NCBI GenBank assembly: GCA_023055505.1
Contig: JALIRH010000035.1
Span: forward strand, 5,698,382-5,762,381
Source: Callipepla californica brunnescens
Lineage: Eukaryota > Chordata > Aves > Galliformes > Odontophoridae
Direction: 5' to 3'
DNA length: 64,000 bases
Below, piece after piece: positions 62,780 through 64,000 of the stretch (the stretch's first letter is position 1; each line of letters starts with the position of its first letter). Both the position numbers and the translations under genes were made by a program. The notes below the pieces were generated by a model, which worked only from the letters and a program-made list of their open reading frames with translations, searched no databases and was not told the DNA's origin.

Positions 62780-63440
62780 TCGTGTATGCATATGAAAGCT
62801 GTTTTTATGGCTTATAATTATCTGGTACCCATCCTTAGAATAATTATAGCTCCTCCATTATTAATAATTGGAATTCCAGTCCTTGTCGTAGATCACAAAA
62901 TGGAGAGGAAGCTCAACCCAGGGTTTGCATAATGTACCTTGGTCTCAATTGAGTAATTGGTAAAATGGTGAAAATCGTTAGTTTTCCTCCTTTCCTTGGT
63001 GCTGGGATTAGTGAGATATTAGTGCAATTAGCCACTGCTTCTATTTGAGGCTGCAATCATTTGGTTTGTAATTTAGAATAAATGTAAAAGCCCACTTGTG
63101 CTGCTGAACAGAGCATTTGTCCTGTTTAAAAGTATCTAATGGGGTGGCTGTCATCTAAGCAAGATACATTTGACCCATTTCAATTTGTTTCCCTTTTAAT
63201 CTGCTATCTGTTTTCCTGGATCTTTTTTTAATAAAAACATAAAGAAGGAACGGGTGAGTGAGACCAAAGAGGGAGAGAATGGGAGCGTTATAGATCTGGA
63301 GTTTATCATAAGCCAAAGTAACTTGAAATCAAGCCTGTTAAACGGCAGAAAGCAATAAAAAGAAAACATTATTTGGAGATCGTTTAAAGGGCCGAGTGAC
63401 TTGTCAATGAAAGGTTGCTCTGTTCGACTGCTCCTTAATA
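62780..63440. promoter_or_regulatory. Candidate conserved non-coding region, about 650 bp
   Basis: AT-rich, repeat-free, with GGCTTATAATTATCTGG, GAATAATTATAGC, CTCCATTATTAATAATTGG, CTCAATTGAGTAATTGG, GATATTAGTGCAATTAGCC, GTTTGTAATTTAGAATAAATG and GCAATAAAAAG. The 12-bp palindrome ATTATTAATAAT is at 62857-62868 and CTCAATTGAG at about 62944-62953 is a 10-bp palindrome. One of the two longest enhancer-like blocks in the window. Confidence 0.44.
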
Positions 63441-64000
63441 GCTTCTCAGAGGGAATCTGCAGCTCTTGCAAGAAGGAAGGCTGCAGCAGCCCTGTACTGG
63501 GGCAGGGGTGAGGGAATCCAGCACCGAGAAGCTGGGAATTGGAGGAAAGAAGCTGGGCTTAAACCCAAAATGGGGTTTCTGCTTTAAAATGCGTCCTGAA
63601 TATCAAGGCCTTGGATATACCAAGGCTGAGAGCTTTGCTGTCACTTGGGCACAGATCAATAGCACCATGCCCTCCTCCATCAGAGAGCTCTGTGCTTTCC
63701 CTCCCACGGGCTGAGCATCCTTCCAGGGACTGTCTGATTCAAAGCTCGTCGCTGTCAGGCTCCATATTGCTGCCTGGAGAGCAACCAGCTGGGGCTCTGG
63801 GCTGGAGTCCCTGCTGTGCAGGGACAAATGGCTTGTTCAGAGGAGCTGGCTGTGTTCTGCTCCAAATGTCTCTGCTTGAACACCACTTCTGCTGCCTGCA
63901 GTAGTTCAAAGTGGGTTCAGTGAATGCTTCCTGCCAGGAAAACGTCCTATTAGAGTGGCACTGAGATGCGGTGACGTATTCATGCCACCCAGCAGCAGCC
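63441..64000. other. Non-coding spacer to window end
   Basis: No gene recognised. Frames of 74-97 codons overlap on both strands. Nothing indicates an exon cut by the window end. Confidence 0.42.

Noticed and set aside
1..64000. CRISPR arrays, tRNA or rRNA genes, prokaryotic operons, LTR elements or endogenous viral genes
   Set aside because: No regularly spaced direct repeats, no clover-leaf with A and B boxes, no ribosomal motifs, no paired long terminal repeats and no gag, pol or env-like frames were seen.

Overview
This window looks like vertebrate nuclear DNA from a bird, most likely a galliform or close relative. The evidence is about seventeen short, 3'-anchored fragments of CR1 LINEs. 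They carry the avian 3' tail (a GGTTGGACTTGATGATCTTAG-like line, then a TTCCAACC block, then ATTCTATGATTCTGTG-like octamers) in both orientations. There is no bacterial gene organisation: no operons, no ribosome binding sites, no tRNA or rRNA, no CRISPR. All long open frames are short for the length scanned, overlap on both strands, have no recognisable domains, and several run through CR1 copies.

The window reads as a gene desert or the inside of a very large intron. AT-rich stretches of 150-800 bp, dense in TAAT/ATTA homeodomain cores and free of recognisable repeats, alternate with more GC-rich, ordinary spacer in which most CR1 fragments lie. This is the usual appearance of a regulatory landscape around a developmental regulator gene. 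I cannot name the gene. Conservation is inferred from composition only, because no alignment was possible. The best candidate elements are at 2615-3165, 3470-3905, 14335-14960, 15785-16115, 17225-17460, 24245-24600, 24990-25295, 26090-26590, 28815-29300, 31030-31300, 40600-41420, 42110-42720, 56220-56550 and 62780-63440.

The only convincing gene signal is a candidate exon of 78 bp at 59300-59377 on the plus strand. It has an excellent polypyrimidine tract and acceptor, a GTGAGC donor, and a single open frame that is phase 1 at both ends. About 250-460 bp upstream is a CpG-enriched patch with two inverted TCF/LEF motifs. It could be a cassette exon, a 5' leader exon with a start codon, or a lncRNA exon.

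Besides CR1 there are older repeats: three diverged antisense tails resembling the L2/MIR 3' end (36665, 55571, 57106) and one MIR-like body (13470). Several inverted repeats are stronger than chance would readily give: a perfect 15-bp stem at 50033-50099, a 17-bp stem with one G.T mismatch at 53353-53400, a perfect 18-bp palindrome at 43410-43427 and a 14-bp AT-rich stem at 3023-3054. I see no dedicated new gene system here. The most interesting items are the candidate exon and its upstream patch, the hairpins, and a 16-mer shared by two candidate elements 7 kb apart.
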